Shown: positions 10,169 to 19,074 of the stretch, piece after piece
How the letters are laid out: each line of letters begins with the position of its first letter
Position numbering within the stretch: position 1 is the stretch's first letter
DNA from: Roseobacter insulae
Lineage (GTDB): Bacteria; Pseudomonadota; Alphaproteobacteria; Rhodobacterales; Rhodobacteraceae
DNA: 64,000 nt
Reading direction: 5' to 3'
NCBI RefSeq assembly: GCF_019375555.1
Contig: NZ_JAHXDN010000007.1
Coordinates: 62,001 to 126,000 of the forward strand
The notes under the pieces: model-generated
What the model was told of the DNA's origin: nothing
Seen by the model: only the letters and a program-made list of their open reading frames with translations
Database searches by the model: none
Translations under genes and position numbers: made by a program

Positions 10169-10497
10169 GAGCCTGCGGGGCTTTGAACTGCTGCGCGGCC
10201 AAAGTGGACGCACCGACCCAGGGTGGCCGATTTCGCAGCTGGTGCGCCCGTGGATCGCGGAGAATACCATGGGGTGACCGGGCCGCGCATCACCGCGCCG
10301 GTTGGCAAAGACCCGGTGGACCTCTGCGCGCTCACAGGTGACAGACACTGATGGTTCGCAAGGGGAGCGCGGCGGCCATCCCGCGCCGGGGTTGTATCAT
10401 GGCACCTGGTGTGCCGGGGGCAGAACGCGGCGCGCCCGCGCATCCGCGATAGGGCAGTCCTGAGCGCTGCGTGACAGCACCATAACCGACGCGTGAC
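10169..10497. other. Intergenic region, no recognisable gene (329 bp)
   Basis: Between the chemoreceptor and ychF stops, whose genes converge here. Only short open frames occur, including one of about 43 codons near 10223-10350 on the plus strand that resembles nothing I know. I see no terminator hairpin with a U tract. Possibly the remnant of a decayed gene. Confidence 0.4.
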
Positions 10498-11595
10498 TTA
10501 TGTGTTGAAGAGGAAGTGCAGGACGTCACCGTCCCTGACGGTATAGGATTTCCCCTCGGCGCGCATCTTGCCAGCTTCTTTCGCGGCGTTCTCACCGCCG
10601 AGGGTCACAAAGTCATCGTATGAAATGGTTTCCGCGCGGATGAACCCCTTTTCGAAATCCCCGTGGATCACACCCGCGGCCCTGGGCGCGGTGGTGCCTT
10701 CGCGAATGGTCCAGGCGCGGGCTTCCTTGGGCCCGACGGTGAAGTAGGTTTCGAGGTGAAGCAATGCGTAGCCTGCCTTGATGAGACGATCGAGGCCCGG
10801 TTCCGACAAGCCCATTTCCTCCAGAAACATTGCCGCTTCCCCGGGGTCAAGCTGGCTGATTTCCTCTTCGATCTGGGCCGAGATGATCACATGGGCATTC
10901 CCCTGCTCTGCCGCCATCTCGGCAACCTTCTGCGCATGGGCATTGCCGGATGCGGCCTCCGTCTCGCCGACATTGCAGACGTAGAGCACCGGCTTTGTCG
11001 TCAAAAGCTGCAACAGCTTCCACGCACGCGCATCTTCGGCGTCAACCTCGACGACACGTGCGGGTTTGCCCTGTTCCAATGCGTCCAGCGCGGCGCGCAT
11101 CAGCCGTTCCTGCTGCACCGCTTCCTTGTCGCCGCCGCGCACCTTGCGCACGATATTCTGCAGTCGTTTCTCGATACTTTCGATATCCGCCAGCATCAGC
11201 TCCGTTTCAATCGTCTCGGCGTCGGCGACCGGATCGACGCGGCCCTCGACATGGGTCACGTCGCCATCCTCAAAACATCGCAACACATGTGCAATCGCGT
11301 CCACCTCGCGGATGTTGGCGAGAAACTGGTTGCCAAGCCCTTCCCCTTTCGAGGCACCTTTCACAAGGCCCGCGATGTCCACGAAGGTCATGCGTGTCGG
11401 GATGATCTGCTTGGAGCCGGCAATCGCTGCCAGCTTGTCGAGCCGGTCATCGGGCACCGCGACCTCGCCCACGTTCGGTTCGATCGTGCAGAATGGGAAA
11501 TTCGCCGCCTGTGCCGCCGCTGTCCGGGTCAGCGCGTTGAAAAGGGTGGATTTGCCCACGTTCGGCAGACCCACGATACCCATTTTGAAACCCAT
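10498..11595 (-). CDS. ychF: Redox-regulated OBG-family ATPase YchF
   Basis: Ribosome-associated P-loop protein of the OBG family that prefers ATP and is a negative regulator of the oxidative stress response in E. coli. The 365 residues match the family length. Visible are the P-loop [16 protein letters not shown] at the N-terminus, the G3-type [17 protein letters not shown] block and the C-terminal TGS-like domain ending in [13 protein letters not shown]. The ATG at 11595 is preceded by AAGGAC; an in-frame upstream extension to 11682 lacks homology and is rejected. Confidence 0.95.
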   Translation of the reverse strand: MGFKMGIVGLPNVGKSTLFNALTRTAAAQAANFPFCTIEPNVGEVAVPDDRLDKLAAIAGSKQIIPTRMTFVDIAGLVKGASKGEGLGNQFLANIREVDAIAHVLRCFEDGDVTHVEGRVDPVADAETIETELMLADIESIEKRLQNIVRKVRGGDKEAVQQERLMRAALDALEQGKPARVVEVDAEDARAWKLLQLLTTKPVLYVCNVGETEAASGNAHAQKVAEMAAEQGNAHVIISAQIEEEISQLDPGEAAMFLEEMGLSEPGLDRLIKAGYALLHLETYFTVGPKEARAWTIREGTTAPRAAGVIHGDFEKGFIRAETISYDDFVTLGGENAAKEAGKMRAEGKSYTVRDGDVLHFLFNT

Positions 11596-11641
11596 GTCAG
11601 CGTCCTTGTTTTGCTGGCGCTGTCCTAGGGGGTCTTGTGCA

Positions 11642-11845
11642 TCAAGACAAGTCCTTGCGGATCCGCCGGTCCTCGCGCGCATGAAAGATCAGGAACCACG
11701 CAAGCAGGATGAACATCGGGTGGGTCAATCCGCCCGAGAAGATCAGCGCGGGGATCCAGATCAGAAAGACCAGGATCGCAATGACGGGCCGCCCGGTGAG
11801 AAGGATCGACAGCGGCGGCAGCAGAATGGCGAGCAGATAATTCAT
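11642..11845 (-). CDS. YqaE/Pmp3-family small membrane protein
   Basis: A 67-residue integral membrane protein with two transmembrane helices (about residues 3-20 and 25-55) and a basic cytosolic tail ([13 protein letters not shown]). The N-terminal [18 protein letters not shown] matches the Pmp3/YqaE (UPF0057) pattern. In yeast and plants Pmp3 affects membrane potential under salt stress; the bacterial role is not established. It lies upstream of ychF on the same strand with a 46-bp gap. The ribosome site is weak. The start is chosen at ATG 11845 because homology begins there. Confidence 0.75.
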   Translation of the reverse strand: MNYLLAILLPPLSILLTGRPVIAILVFLIWIPALIFSGGLTHPMFILLAWFLIFHAREDRRIRKDLS

Positions 11846-12006
11846 ACCGGTAAGGTAAGGATTTTGACGCGCCGCAAAAGGGGGAATTCCAATTTCTTTG
11901 ACACCGGGCCAACCGGCGGCATGCCCGAGGCTGCGGTGGTTTTGATGCATTGATTTCCGTGCAAGTTTTGGGCATTGCGGGGCAAGACTCAGAAAGGCCC
12001 ATCCAG

Positions 12007-12798
12007 ATGACCCGTATCGACGCAAAATTCGCAGAGCTTTCCAAGGCCGGACAGAAGGCCTTTGTCTCTTATATCATGGCTGGCGACCCGGATTTTGACA
12101 CCTCGCTGGAGATCGTGCGCGGCCTGCCCGGCGCCGGTGTCGACGTGATCGAACTGGGCCTGCCCTTTACCGACCCGATGGCCGATGGCCCAACCATCCA
12201 GCTGGCCGGGCAACGGGCGCTCGAAGCCGGGATGACCCTGCAACGGACGCTGGATCTGGCCCGCGCCTTCCGCGAGACGGACGACACGACCCCTATCGTT
12301 CTGATGGGCTATTACAATCCGATCTACAGCCGCGGAGTGGATGCGTTTCTGAGGGACGCCAAGGCGGCCGGGATCGACGGGCTGATTGTCGTTGACCTGC
12401 CACCCGAGGAGGACAGCGAGCTGTGCCTGCCAGCGCAGGCCGCGGGGCTGAACTTCATCCGGCTGGCAACACCGACCACCGATGACAAGCGCCTGCCGCG
12501 GGTTTTGCAGAACACTTCCGGCTTTGTCTATTACGTCTCGATCACCGGGATCACGGGCGCCGCCGAAGCGCAGGCGGACGACGTGGCCCCCGAGGTCGCC
12601 CGGATCCAATCGGCCGGCGGTCTGCCGGTCATCGTCGGCTTTGGTGTCAACACACCGGAGAAATCGCGCGCCATAGCCCAGGTGGCGGACGGCGTTGTCG
12701 TAGGCTCCGCCATTGTCAGCAAGATCGCGGCAGGCGACAGCGTTGCCGACACCCTCGCTTTCGTGAAATCACTGGCGGACGGGGCTCACTCCGCCTGA
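12007..12798 (+). CDS. trpA: Tryptophan synthase alpha subunit
   Basis: Cleaves indole-3-glycerol phosphate to indole and glyceraldehyde-3-phosphate and passes indole to TrpB through a tunnel. The 263-residue TIM barrel has the catalytic Glu in [16 protein letters not shown] and the phosphate-binding [10 protein letters not shown] region near residue 215. The ATG at 12007 follows AGAAAGG; the frame extends upstream without homology. trpA stands alone here: trpF and trpB are about 9 kb away on the other strand. Its 3' end overlaps a convergent MarR gene by 13 bp. Confidence 0.95.
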   Translation: MTRIDAKFAELSKAGQKAFVSYIMAGDPDFDTSLEIVRGLPGAGVDVIELGLPFTDPMADGPTIQLAGQRALEAGMTLQRTLDLARAFRETDDTTPIVLMGYYNPIYSRGVDAFLRDAKAAGIDGLIVVDLPPEEDSELCLPAQAAGLNFIRLATPTTDDKRLPRVLQNTSGFVYYVSITGITGAAEAQADDVAPEVARIQSAGGLPVIVGFGVNTPEKSRAIAQVADGVVVGSAIVSKIAAGDSVADTLAFVKSLADGAHSA

Positions 12799-13265
12799 AG
12801 CACGGTCTTGTCGTGCGGCCCGTTGCGATCCTCGTCCAGGAAAGCGCGCAGGTCTTTCAACACCGGCAGGATGTCCTGCAGGCGATCGACTTTGAACCCT
12901 GCGGCCAGCCTTTCGAAATCCGGGTACAGATCGGCAATGGCCTTTGCCCGCAAGGCGCGGCCCGCGCTTGTCAGCCACACCAGTTTCGACCGCCCGTCCC
13001 TGGGATTCGGACGCACGGCCACAAGGCCGTTGGTTTCAAGGCATTTGATCGTATGCGTCATCGTGGTTTTTGGCACCTGGAAGGCGCGCGCAATGTCGAT
13101 AAGCGCCCGCCCGTCGCCCAGCCGGATCAGGTGATTGAGCACCGCGAAATGCGGCGCGATCAGCCCGTGTGGCAAGCGGGCTTCCAGCAAGGTGCGGCTG
13201 AGTTGCTCAATGATCCCGATCTCATTGAAGACTTCGAAGTAGATCGCGTTTTTGGTATCAGGCAT
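12786..13265 (-). CDS. MarR-family transcriptional regulator
   Basis: A 159-residue winged-helix regulator. The recognition helix lies around [19 protein letters not shown] and the wing at [13 protein letters not shown]. It begins 8 bp inside the 3' end of the nitroreductase-like gene, so the two are cotranscribed. It probably senses a small molecule and controls this two-gene operon through the repeat at 14418-14458. The 3' end overlaps trpA head-on by 13 bp. Confidence 0.88.
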   Translation of the reverse strand: MPDTKNAIYFEVFNEIGIIEQLSRTLLEARLPHGLIAPHFAVLNHLIRLGDGRALIDIARAFQVPKTTMTHTIKCLETNGLVAVRPNPRDGRSKLVWLTSAGRALRAKAIADLYPDFERLAAGFKVDRLQDILPVLKDLRAFLDEDRNGPHDKTVLQAE

Positions 13266-14403
13266 TCATCAACTTTGCTTCTAGCGGCCACCGGGGACTG
13301 ACAGGCACCTCGGGCCCATACCCCAAGCGGCACCACATTTGCACAGTTCCGCCGTCAGGGGCCAGTGTCTCGTGCAGTGTCGCATAAATCCGGGCCATTT
13401 CGGGGAACTCCTGCAACCCCTGCGACAGCGGTTGCAACCCGACACCCTCGGCGGTGGCAGCAAGGTTGATGCGGACCCAGTCCTGACCGGTGCGGATCTG
13501 GTCTTGGCGGGTATTGGTGGCCGTCACCTGCCACAGATGCGCCATGCCGGACATCACGTTGGCGACCACCAGATCCTCGGCGGATTTGTAACTGAAGTCC
13601 TCCGGGTCCATCGCCTTTTCACGGCTGAACAATCCTGTCAGGCGCAGCATTTCGAACATCGGGCCGGAAAAATCGATGCCATCGGGGTTGGCGTTGACCT
13701 CCCTGTGCCCGATGCGAAAGAGATCGACGCTTTCCTTCAGCGTGCGTTTGGTGCGGAACTCGATCAGGAACGCCTCTGCGGAGAGGTCCCGCAGTGCGGC
13801 GACCTGCGCGGCGTCATCGGTCACCCCGACATCTGTCCCGTGACGGGCGGCCCTGCGGATGCGCGCCAGGACATCCTGGGGCACCGGTCGGCTGGTATCG
13901 TAGATTTCCTTAAGTGTCCGGCGGTGCGGAACCTGCGCAAACAGCGGATCGGGCGGCGCGGTGGTTGGCGTAAAGGTGCACAGGGCGACGGGCCGTGCAT
14001 CCAGCGCCTCAGGGTCGGAACCGTCCGGAAAGAGGTCGACATCCACGGCCAGCCCGTCTTCCAGCGCGGCAAGGCGCATCACCTCCAGAAAACACCCAAG
14101 GCCGATGGTAATCTGACGGTTAAACGGATCGGTGTGCGGCAACAGTCTGTCGGTATCGACATAGAGCACGGCGCGATCCGATTGCGACAAATCCACCTTC
14201 CAGGGCTGCCGGTTATGCGGGTTCGGCGCCAGAATGGCATAGCTCAGCGCCCGCATTCTCGGGTCGTCATATGACCCGGCCCGGGCCCATGGCGCCAGCG
14301 CGGCATCTGGCTTCCGCGTCACTTCGTACGCTGTTCCGCCGCCAGCGGCCAGTACGACACCGCCGCCGATAAGAGCCATCGATTTACGTCGTGATAGTGT
14401 CAT
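13258..14403 (-). CDS. Tat-exported nitroreductase-family protein
   Basis: Putative FMN-dependent oxidoreductase of the nitroreductase superfamily (Acg-like branch), 381 residues. The N-terminus carries a twin-arginine signal (SRRKSMALIGGGVVLAAGGG), so it should be exported folded, with cofactor. The core includes APNPHNRQPWKVDL, a typical FMN-phosphate-binding segment, and the C-terminal LGYG. The ATG at 14403 follows AAAGGAG. It is followed with overlap by a MarR regulator. Nitroreductase-like proteins with Tat signals are common in proteobacteria, but the substrate is unknown. Confidence 0.8.
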   Translation of the reverse strand: MTLSRRKSMALIGGGVVLAAGGGTAYEVTRKPDAALAPWARAGSYDDPRMRALSYAILAPNPHNRQPWKVDLSQSDRAVLYVDTDRLLPHTDPFNRQITIGLGCFLEVMRLAALEDGLAVDVDLFPDGSDPEALDARPVALCTFTPTTAPPDPLFAQVPHRRTLKEIYDTSRPVPQDVLARIRRAARHGTDVGVTDDAAQVAALRDLSAEAFLIEFRTKRTLKESVDLFRIGHREVNANPDGIDFSGPMFEMLRLTGLFSREKAMDPEDFSYKSAEDLVVANVMSGMAHLWQVTATNTRQDQIRTGQDWVRINLAATAEGVGLQPLSQGLQEFPEMARIYATLHETLAPDGGTVQMWCRLGYGPEVPVSPRWPLEAKLMNA

Positions 14404-14417
14404 TGCATACTCCTTTG

Positions 14418-14458
14418 GTACGATTTCGTACTATATAATTAGTGCAAGTTCGTACTAT
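14418..14458. promoter_or_regulatory. Candidate MarR operator upstream of the nitroreductase-MarR operon
   Basis: GTACGA-TT-TCGTAC is a perfect palindrome at 14418-14431, beginning 15 bp upstream of the ATG. A 10-base element TTCGTACTAT occurs at 14425-14434 and again at 14449-14458, 24 bp apart, roughly two helical turns. The interval is AT-rich and contains TATAAT-like sequence, so the repeats would overlap the promoter. This arrangement is typical of repressor sites. Confidence 0.55.
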
Positions 14459-14543
14459 TTATCCGACAGGTCAAGATATTTTCGGCGATTGATCTTTTCG
14501 CGGCAGATTGGTAATTAAAATTGACCAAAATGAGGGGTTCACA

Positions 14544-15710
14544 ATGCCACCCATCACGACAATTCAGGATTTGAAGCGTCTGCACGAGCGCCGGGTGCCC
14601 CGGATGTTCTACGATTACGCCGAATCGGGCAGCTGGACGGAGCAGACGTTCCGCGAGAACACGACGGATTTCGAAAAAATCCGCCTGCGCCAGCGCGTGG
14701 CGGTCGACATGACGGGGCGCAGCACAGCCAGCCAGATGATCGGTGAGGACGTGGCCATGCCCGTCGCACTGGCCCCTGTCGGCATCACTGGCATGCAGCA
14801 CGCGGACGGCGAGATGAAGGCGGCACGCGCGGCGGAGAAATTCGGGGTTCCCTTCACGCTGAGCACCATGTCGATCAACTCGATCGAAGAGGTCGCGGGG
14901 TTCACCACCAAACCGTTCTGGTTTCAGCTTTATGTCATGCGCGACACCGATTACATCAGCCGCCTGATACAGCGCGCCAAGGATGCCAAATGCTCTGCCC
15001 TCGTCATTACGCTGGATCTGCAAATCCTCGGACAGCGCCACAAGGATATCAAGAACGGCCTGTCAGCACCGCCAAAACCGACGCTGAAAACGCTGGCCAA
15101 TCTGGCGACCAAATGGGCGTGGGGCATCGAAATGCTCAGCGCCAAACGGCGCGACTTCGGTAATATCATCGGACATGTCGAGGGCATTTCCGATCCGAAA
15201 TCGCTCAGCACATGGGCGGCGGAATCTTTTGATCCCAGTCTCGACTGGAACAAGGTTGCCAGACTGAAGGAACAATGGGGCGGCAAGGTCATTCTCAAGG
15301 GCATTCTTGACGCGGAAGACGCGAAGATGGCGCTGAAGGTCGGCGCGGATGCGATCATCGTCTCGAACCACGGCGGCCGGCAGCTGGATGGTGCCCTGTC
15401 TTCGATCCGCGCACTGCCATCCATTCTGGACGCGGTGGGGGATCAGGTCGAAGTCCATCTGGACAGCGGCATCCGCTCCGGTCAGGACGTTCTGAAGGCC
15501 CTCGCGATGGGGGCCCGGGGCACCTACATCGGGCGCGCGTTCATCCACGGGCTGGGCGCCATGGGCCAGAAGGGTGTGACCACGGCGCTCGAAGTGATCC
15601 ATAAGGAACTGGACACAACCATGGCGCTGTGCGGCGAGACCCGTGTCGGCGATCTGGGGCGACACAATCTTTTGGTGCCCGAAGACTTCGAAGGGCGTTG
15701 GCAGGCGTAA
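14544..15710 (+). CDS. lldD: FMN-dependent alpha-hydroxy-acid dehydrogenase, L-lactate dehydrogenase type
   Basis: Oxidises L-lactate or a related 2-hydroxy acid to the keto acid using FMN, feeding electrons to the respiratory chain. The 388-residue TIM barrel has the active-site block SNHGGRQLDG near residue 275 (catalytic His and substrate-binding Arg), the FMN-phosphate region SGIRSGQDVLKALAMGA, and the N-terminal FYDYAESGSW typical of LldD. The ATG at 14544 is preceded by GAGGGG. Without lactate permease or regulator nearby, substrate identity is inferred from overall family resemblance. Confidence 0.87.
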   Translation: MPPITTIQDLKRLHERRVPRMFYDYAESGSWTEQTFRENTTDFEKIRLRQRVAVDMTGRSTASQMIGEDVAMPVALAPVGITGMQHADGEMKAARAAEKFGVPFTLSTMSINSIEEVAGFTTKPFWFQLYVMRDTDYISRLIQRAKDAKCSALVITLDLQILGQRHKDIKNGLSAPPKPTLKTLANLATKWAWGIEMLSAKRRDFGNIIGHVEGISDPKSLSTWAAESFDPSLDWNKVARLKEQWGGKVILKGILDAEDAKMALKVGADAIIVSNHGGRQLDGALSSIRALPSILDAVGDQVEVHLDSGIRSGQDVLKALAMGARGTYIGRAFIHGLGAMGQKGVTTALEVIHKELDTTMALCGETRVGDLGRHNLLVPEDFEGRWQA

Positions 15711-15732
15711 ATCGGCACGCTAGGCTGCCGGG

Positions 15733-16356
15733 GTGCTGATCTTTCTGGACAAACAACTGGTCTATCTGGCCACCCCGAAAACAGGGACAACCGCCGTTGA
15801 AACGGCATTGCGACCGCGTGCGGAAATCCTGTTTGCGAAAGGGCGCAAGCATATCAACGCCCAGCGGTACAGAAAGAAGATCGCCCCGTTTATTGAGGAT
15901 ACTTTCAACTGTCGCCCGCAGACCGTCGCGTCGATGCGCGAGCCTGTTGAGCAGATCCGCAGCTGGTATCGCTATCGCGCCCGACCGCAACAGGACGGCA
16001 ACCCCAAATCGACGAAGGGCATGTCGTTTGATGACTTCGTGATGGAAGTCGCCTCTGGCGCGCCGCGCGAATTTGCCCGGATCGGCAGCCAATATGCGTT
16101 TTTGAGTGATTCCAACGGCAATCTGCTTGTCGATCATCTGTTTGCCTACGAACGTCAGCCGCGGTTCCGCAACTTCCTGTCCAACCGTCTGGAGGTGCCG
16201 GTCGAGTTGCCGCAAAAGAACGTCTCCCCCACGGTGGACGCCCCGTTGTCGGACGAGGTCTATCGCTACTTGCGCGACGTGCGCGCCGCCGAATTTGAGC
16301 TTTACGACCAACTGCTTGCCGCGGATGGCTACCTGAAATCAGACCTGTTGGGCTAG
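15733..16356 (+). CDS. Sulfotransferase-family protein
   Basis: A 207-residue protein with the 5'-phosphosulfate-binding loop (ATPKTGTTAVE near residue 13) and a 3'-phosphate-binding segment (VASMREPVEQIRSWYRYR), the two marks of PAPS-dependent sulfotransferases. It is shorter than most and lacks a signal peptide. GTG at 15733 is the only reasonable start; the ribosome site is poor. It follows lldD by 22 bp, perhaps on the same transcript. The acceptor substrate is unknown; roseobacter homologues are often annotated sulfotransferase family 2. Confidence 0.72.
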   Translation: MLIFLDKQLVYLATPKTGTTAVETALRPRAEILFAKGRKHINAQRYRKKIAPFIEDTFNCRPQTVASMREPVEQIRSWYRYRARPQQDGNPKSTKGMSFDDFVMEVASGAPREFARIGSQYAFLSDSNGNLLVDHLFAYERQPRFRNFLSNRLEVPVELPQKNVSPTVDAPLSDEVYRYLRDVRAAEFELYDQLLAADGYLKSDLLG

Positions 16357-16554
16357 CCGTCGGGCGCATCTTTTGCCCGGCGTGCGCGCTTGTTTGAAAA
16401 GTGCCGCGATTGCCGCGGTCAGGCACCTGCGCAGCGGCGCTCTTTGCAGCGGCAAAAAGGTCTTTCCCTGCGGGCAAATCCGGTCTATACGCGCGGCTTC
16501 ACGCGGGTCTACAGCCTTGGAGGAGGCCCGCCCTTAACATATTGGAGATTAAAG

Positions 16555-17217
16555 ATGGCTGGAGCAATTCCGGATCTTGAAGCTCAGGAACGGACGGGGA
16601 CAGGCAAGGGCGCCGCTCGTCAGGCACGCCGCAATGGCATGGTTCCTGGGATTGTTTTCGGGGGCGACGTCGACCCGCTGCCGATCAACATTCCGTTCAA
16701 CGTGCTGATCAAGAAACTGCGCGCGGGCCGGTTCAAGTCGACCCTGTTCAACATGAAGGTGGAAGGCCACGACGACGTGCGTGTGATCTGCCGCGACGTG
16801 CAGCGTCACGTGGTCAAGGACCTGCCGACCCACATCGATTTCATGCGCCTGCGCCGCACCACCAAGATCAACCTCTTCATCGCGGTTGAAGTGGAAGGCG
16901 AAGACGTGGCGCCCGGCCTGAAGAAAGGCGGTGTGCTGACGCTGGTGCGTCCCGAGGTGGAGCTGATTGTGACCGCGGGCGATATTCCCGATCACATTAC
17001 CATCGACGTGTCCGAGATGGAGATCGGCGACAACCTGACGATCTCTTCGGTGACCCTGCCTGAGGGCGCAACACCAACGATCGACCGTGACTTTGTGATC
17101 GCCCAGCTTTCGGCACCTGCCGGCCTTGCCTCGTCGGAAGACGAAGACGGCGAAGATGCCGTGGACGGCGAAGAAGCGTCAGAAGCGGATGCAGAGGCGG
17201 AAGCCACTGAAGAATAA
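16555..17217 (+). CDS. rplY: 50S ribosomal protein L25 (CTC/TL5 form)
   Basis: Binds 5S rRNA in the large ribosomal subunit. The 220-residue long form has the N-terminal L25 domain (about 5-95), the beta-rich TL5 C-terminal domain (about 100-190) and a strongly acidic tail (many Glu, Asp and Ala). The ATG at 16555 has TTGGAG upstream. It is followed by a strong terminator and then pth, the order seen in many bacteria. Confidence 0.95.
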   Translation: MAGAIPDLEAQERTGTGKGAARQARRNGMVPGIVFGGDVDPLPINIPFNVLIKKLRAGRFKSTLFNMKVEGHDDVRVICRDVQRHVVKDLPTHIDFMRLRRTTKINLFIAVEVEGEDVAPGLKKGGVLTLVRPEVELIVTAGDIPDHITIDVSEMEIGDNLTISSVTLPEGATPTIDRDFVIAQLSAPAGLASSEDEDGEDAVDGEEASEADAEAEATEE

Positions 17218-17242
17218 ACCCTTTCCATCGCTGGAAGGTAGT

Positions 17243-17271
17243 ATACGGGGCCCGCTGCGGCCCCGTATTTC
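17243..17271 (+). terminator. Terminator-like hairpin between rplY and pth
   Basis: A perfect 10-bp stem (ATACGGGGCC 17243-17252 / GGCCCCGTAT 17259-17268) with a 6-base loop and TTTCGTTTC behind it, 26 bp after the rplY stop. The hairpin is followed by a usable T-rich run, so it should end or attenuate the rplY transcript before pth. Confidence 0.7.
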
Positions 17272-17321
17272 GTTTCAGAACAGGCTTTGCTATGCTGCAG
17301 CGCATCATAAGGAGCACAGCC

Positions 17322-18020
17322 ATGAAACTGATTGTCGGTCTGGGCAATCCCGGCGCGAAATACGCCCACCACAGGCATAATATCGGGTTCATGGCGGTGG
17401 ACCGGATCGCGCAGGATCATGGGTTTGGTCCGTGGAAAGGCAAGCATCAGGGCAGCATTGCGGAAGGCCGCTTTGGTTCTGATCGGGTCGTCTTGCTGAA
17501 ACCCGAGACATATATGAACAACTCCGGGCAATCGGTGCAGGCGGCCATGCGCTTTTACAAGCTGGAGCCATCGGATGTGGTGGTGCTGCATGACGAGATT
17601 GACCTCGCGCCCGGCAAGGTAAAGCACAAGCTGGGCGGCGGTCATGCCGGGCACAATGGGCTGCGGTCCCTGCATGCGCATATCGGGCCGGATTATGCCC
17701 GGGTGCGCATCGGCGTCGGCCATCCCGGCCGCAAGGAGCTGGTGCCGTCTTACGTGCTGCACGACTTTGCCAAGGCGGATGACGCATGGCTGAACGACGT
17801 GATGCGGGGCATCAGCGACGGGGCCGCATGGCTGGCTGCCGGTGATCCGGCGAAGTTCATGAACGCCGTGGCGCTGCGGATCGCACCACCCCGGTCCGGC
17901 ACCGGAAACAAGCCTGCCAAGCCTGCGGCGGCACATCCACGTCAGGATCCCGCGCCCGTGCCGGACCCGCAGCCCGACACCCGGTCTCCCCTGCAGAAAC
18001 TGATGGAACGCTTTCGGTGA
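17322..18020 (+). CDS. pth: Peptidyl-tRNA hydrolase
   Basis: Recycles tRNA from peptidyl-tRNA released by stalled ribosomes. The 232-residue protein has the N-terminal GLGNPGAKYAHHRHNIGF with the catalytic His, KPETYMNNSG and the HDEIDLAPGK block. A Pro/Ala-rich C-terminal extension of about 40 residues (from about 190) ends in LQKLMERFR; it is longer than E. coli Pth (194 residues). AAGGAG precedes the ATG at 17322. The stop overlaps the GTG start of the DUF2332 gene. Confidence 0.95.
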   Translation: MKLIVGLGNPGAKYAHHRHNIGFMAVDRIAQDHGFGPWKGKHQGSIAEGRFGSDRVVLLKPETYMNNSGQSVQAAMRFYKLEPSDVVVLHDEIDLAPGKVKHKLGGGHAGHNGLRSLHAHIGPDYARVRIGVGHPGRKELVPSYVLHDFAKADDAWLNDVMRGISDGAAWLAAGDPAKFMNAVALRIAPPRSGTGNKPAKPAAAHPRQDPAPVPDPQPDTRSPLQKLMERFR

Positions 18021-19060
18021 GTTTGCGGGGCGCGTTTCGCCAGCAGGCTGCCAGTTGTACCAAGCTCGGGTCGCCCTTCATGGGGCAACTGCTGCGCCTT
18101 CTCGCGGATAACTGGCAGGAAGACAGTGCATTGGGACAGCGGTTGGCCCGGTTCACCGGCGACATCGGGCCCGTGGGCGCCTCTCTACCGCTGCGTATGG
18201 CAGGTGGCCTGCACGCCTTGGTGCTGAGCGGGCGCGCGCCCGATCTGGCCACCCTTTATCCGCCTGCAACGGTGCCCGATGATACGCTCTGGGCCGGTGT
18301 GGCCGCCGCCCTGAAAGCCCATGAGCCCTTTCTGCTTGAGTGGGTTGAAAGCCCGCCCCAGACCAATGAAGTCCGGCGGTCGGCAGCGCTGATCGCCGGG
18401 GCTGCGGTGGTCGCCACGCGGTTCGATCTGCCCTTTGTGCTGTCTGAACTGGGGGCCAGCGCCGGCCTGAACCTGATGTGGGATCACTACGGCCTGTCCT
18501 TGCCGGGCCTGACGATCGCACCATCGCACCCCGCGCTGACGCTCACGCCCGAGTGGCAGGGCCCCCTGCCCCCCAGGGCCCGCCCCACCATTGCCGCCCG
18601 TGCCGGTGTTGACCTCAACCCGATGGCCCCTGGCGAGGACACCGATATGCTCCGCCTCAGCGCGTATCTCTGGCCGGACCAGCCGCACCGGCTGGCACTG
18701 ACCCGCTCCGCGGCGGCCGTCATGGACGCGCCGCTGACCCGGGGCGACGCCATCGACTGGCTGGAAACACGGCTGGGCGCGATACCGCAGGGCCATGTCC
18801 ACCTGATCCAGCACACCGTGGCGTGGCAGTATTTCCCGAAAGACGCCCAGATGCGCGGGCAGGCGCTGATCGAAGCGGCCGGGGCAAAAGCAACGCCGGA
18901 TCGCCCGCTGGCCTGGCTGGCGATGGAAAACGACGGCGACACGACCGGCGCCGTCGGTGCGGCCTTGACACTGCGATTGTGGCCGGGGGATGAAACCCTG
19001 ACGCTGGGGCGCGCCGATTTTCATGGCCGTTGGGTCCACTGGCGTGGTGAGCAGCAGTAA
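18017..19060 (+). CDS. DUF2332 family protein
   Basis: Cytoplasmic protein of unknown function, 347 residues. The N-terminal SPFMGQLLRLLADNW, the central LSELGASAGLNLMWD and the C-terminal WLAMEND segments fit the DUF2332 family. The GTG start overlaps the pth stop by 4 bp, so it is translationally coupled to pth. The LGASAGLNL motif resembles an SAM-methyltransferase glycine loop, so a methyltransferase-like fold is possible (inference only). Confidence 0.8.
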   Translation: MSLRGAFRQQAASCTKLGSPFMGQLLRLLADNWQEDSALGQRLARFTGDIGPVGASLPLRMAGGLHALVLSGRAPDLATLYPPATVPDDTLWAGVAAALKAHEPFLLEWVESPPQTNEVRRSAALIAGAAVVATRFDLPFVLSELGASAGLNLMWDHYGLSLPGLTIAPSHPALTLTPEWQGPLPPRARPTIAARAGVDLNPMAPGEDTDMLRLSAYLWPDQPHRLALTRSAAAVMDAPLTRGDAIDWLETRLGAIPQGHVHLIQHTVAWQYFPKDAQMRGQALIEAAGAKATPDRPLAWLAMENDGDTTGAVGAALTLRLWPGDETLTLGRADFHGRWVHWRGEQQ

Positions 19061-19074
19061 GGGAAGACGTGAAC

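Noticed and set aside
8567-10443. Long open frames on the minus strand opposite the first chemoreceptor (406 and 371 codons)
   Set aside because: Antisense shadows of a GC-rich gene; Ser/Ala-rich composition without any family signature.
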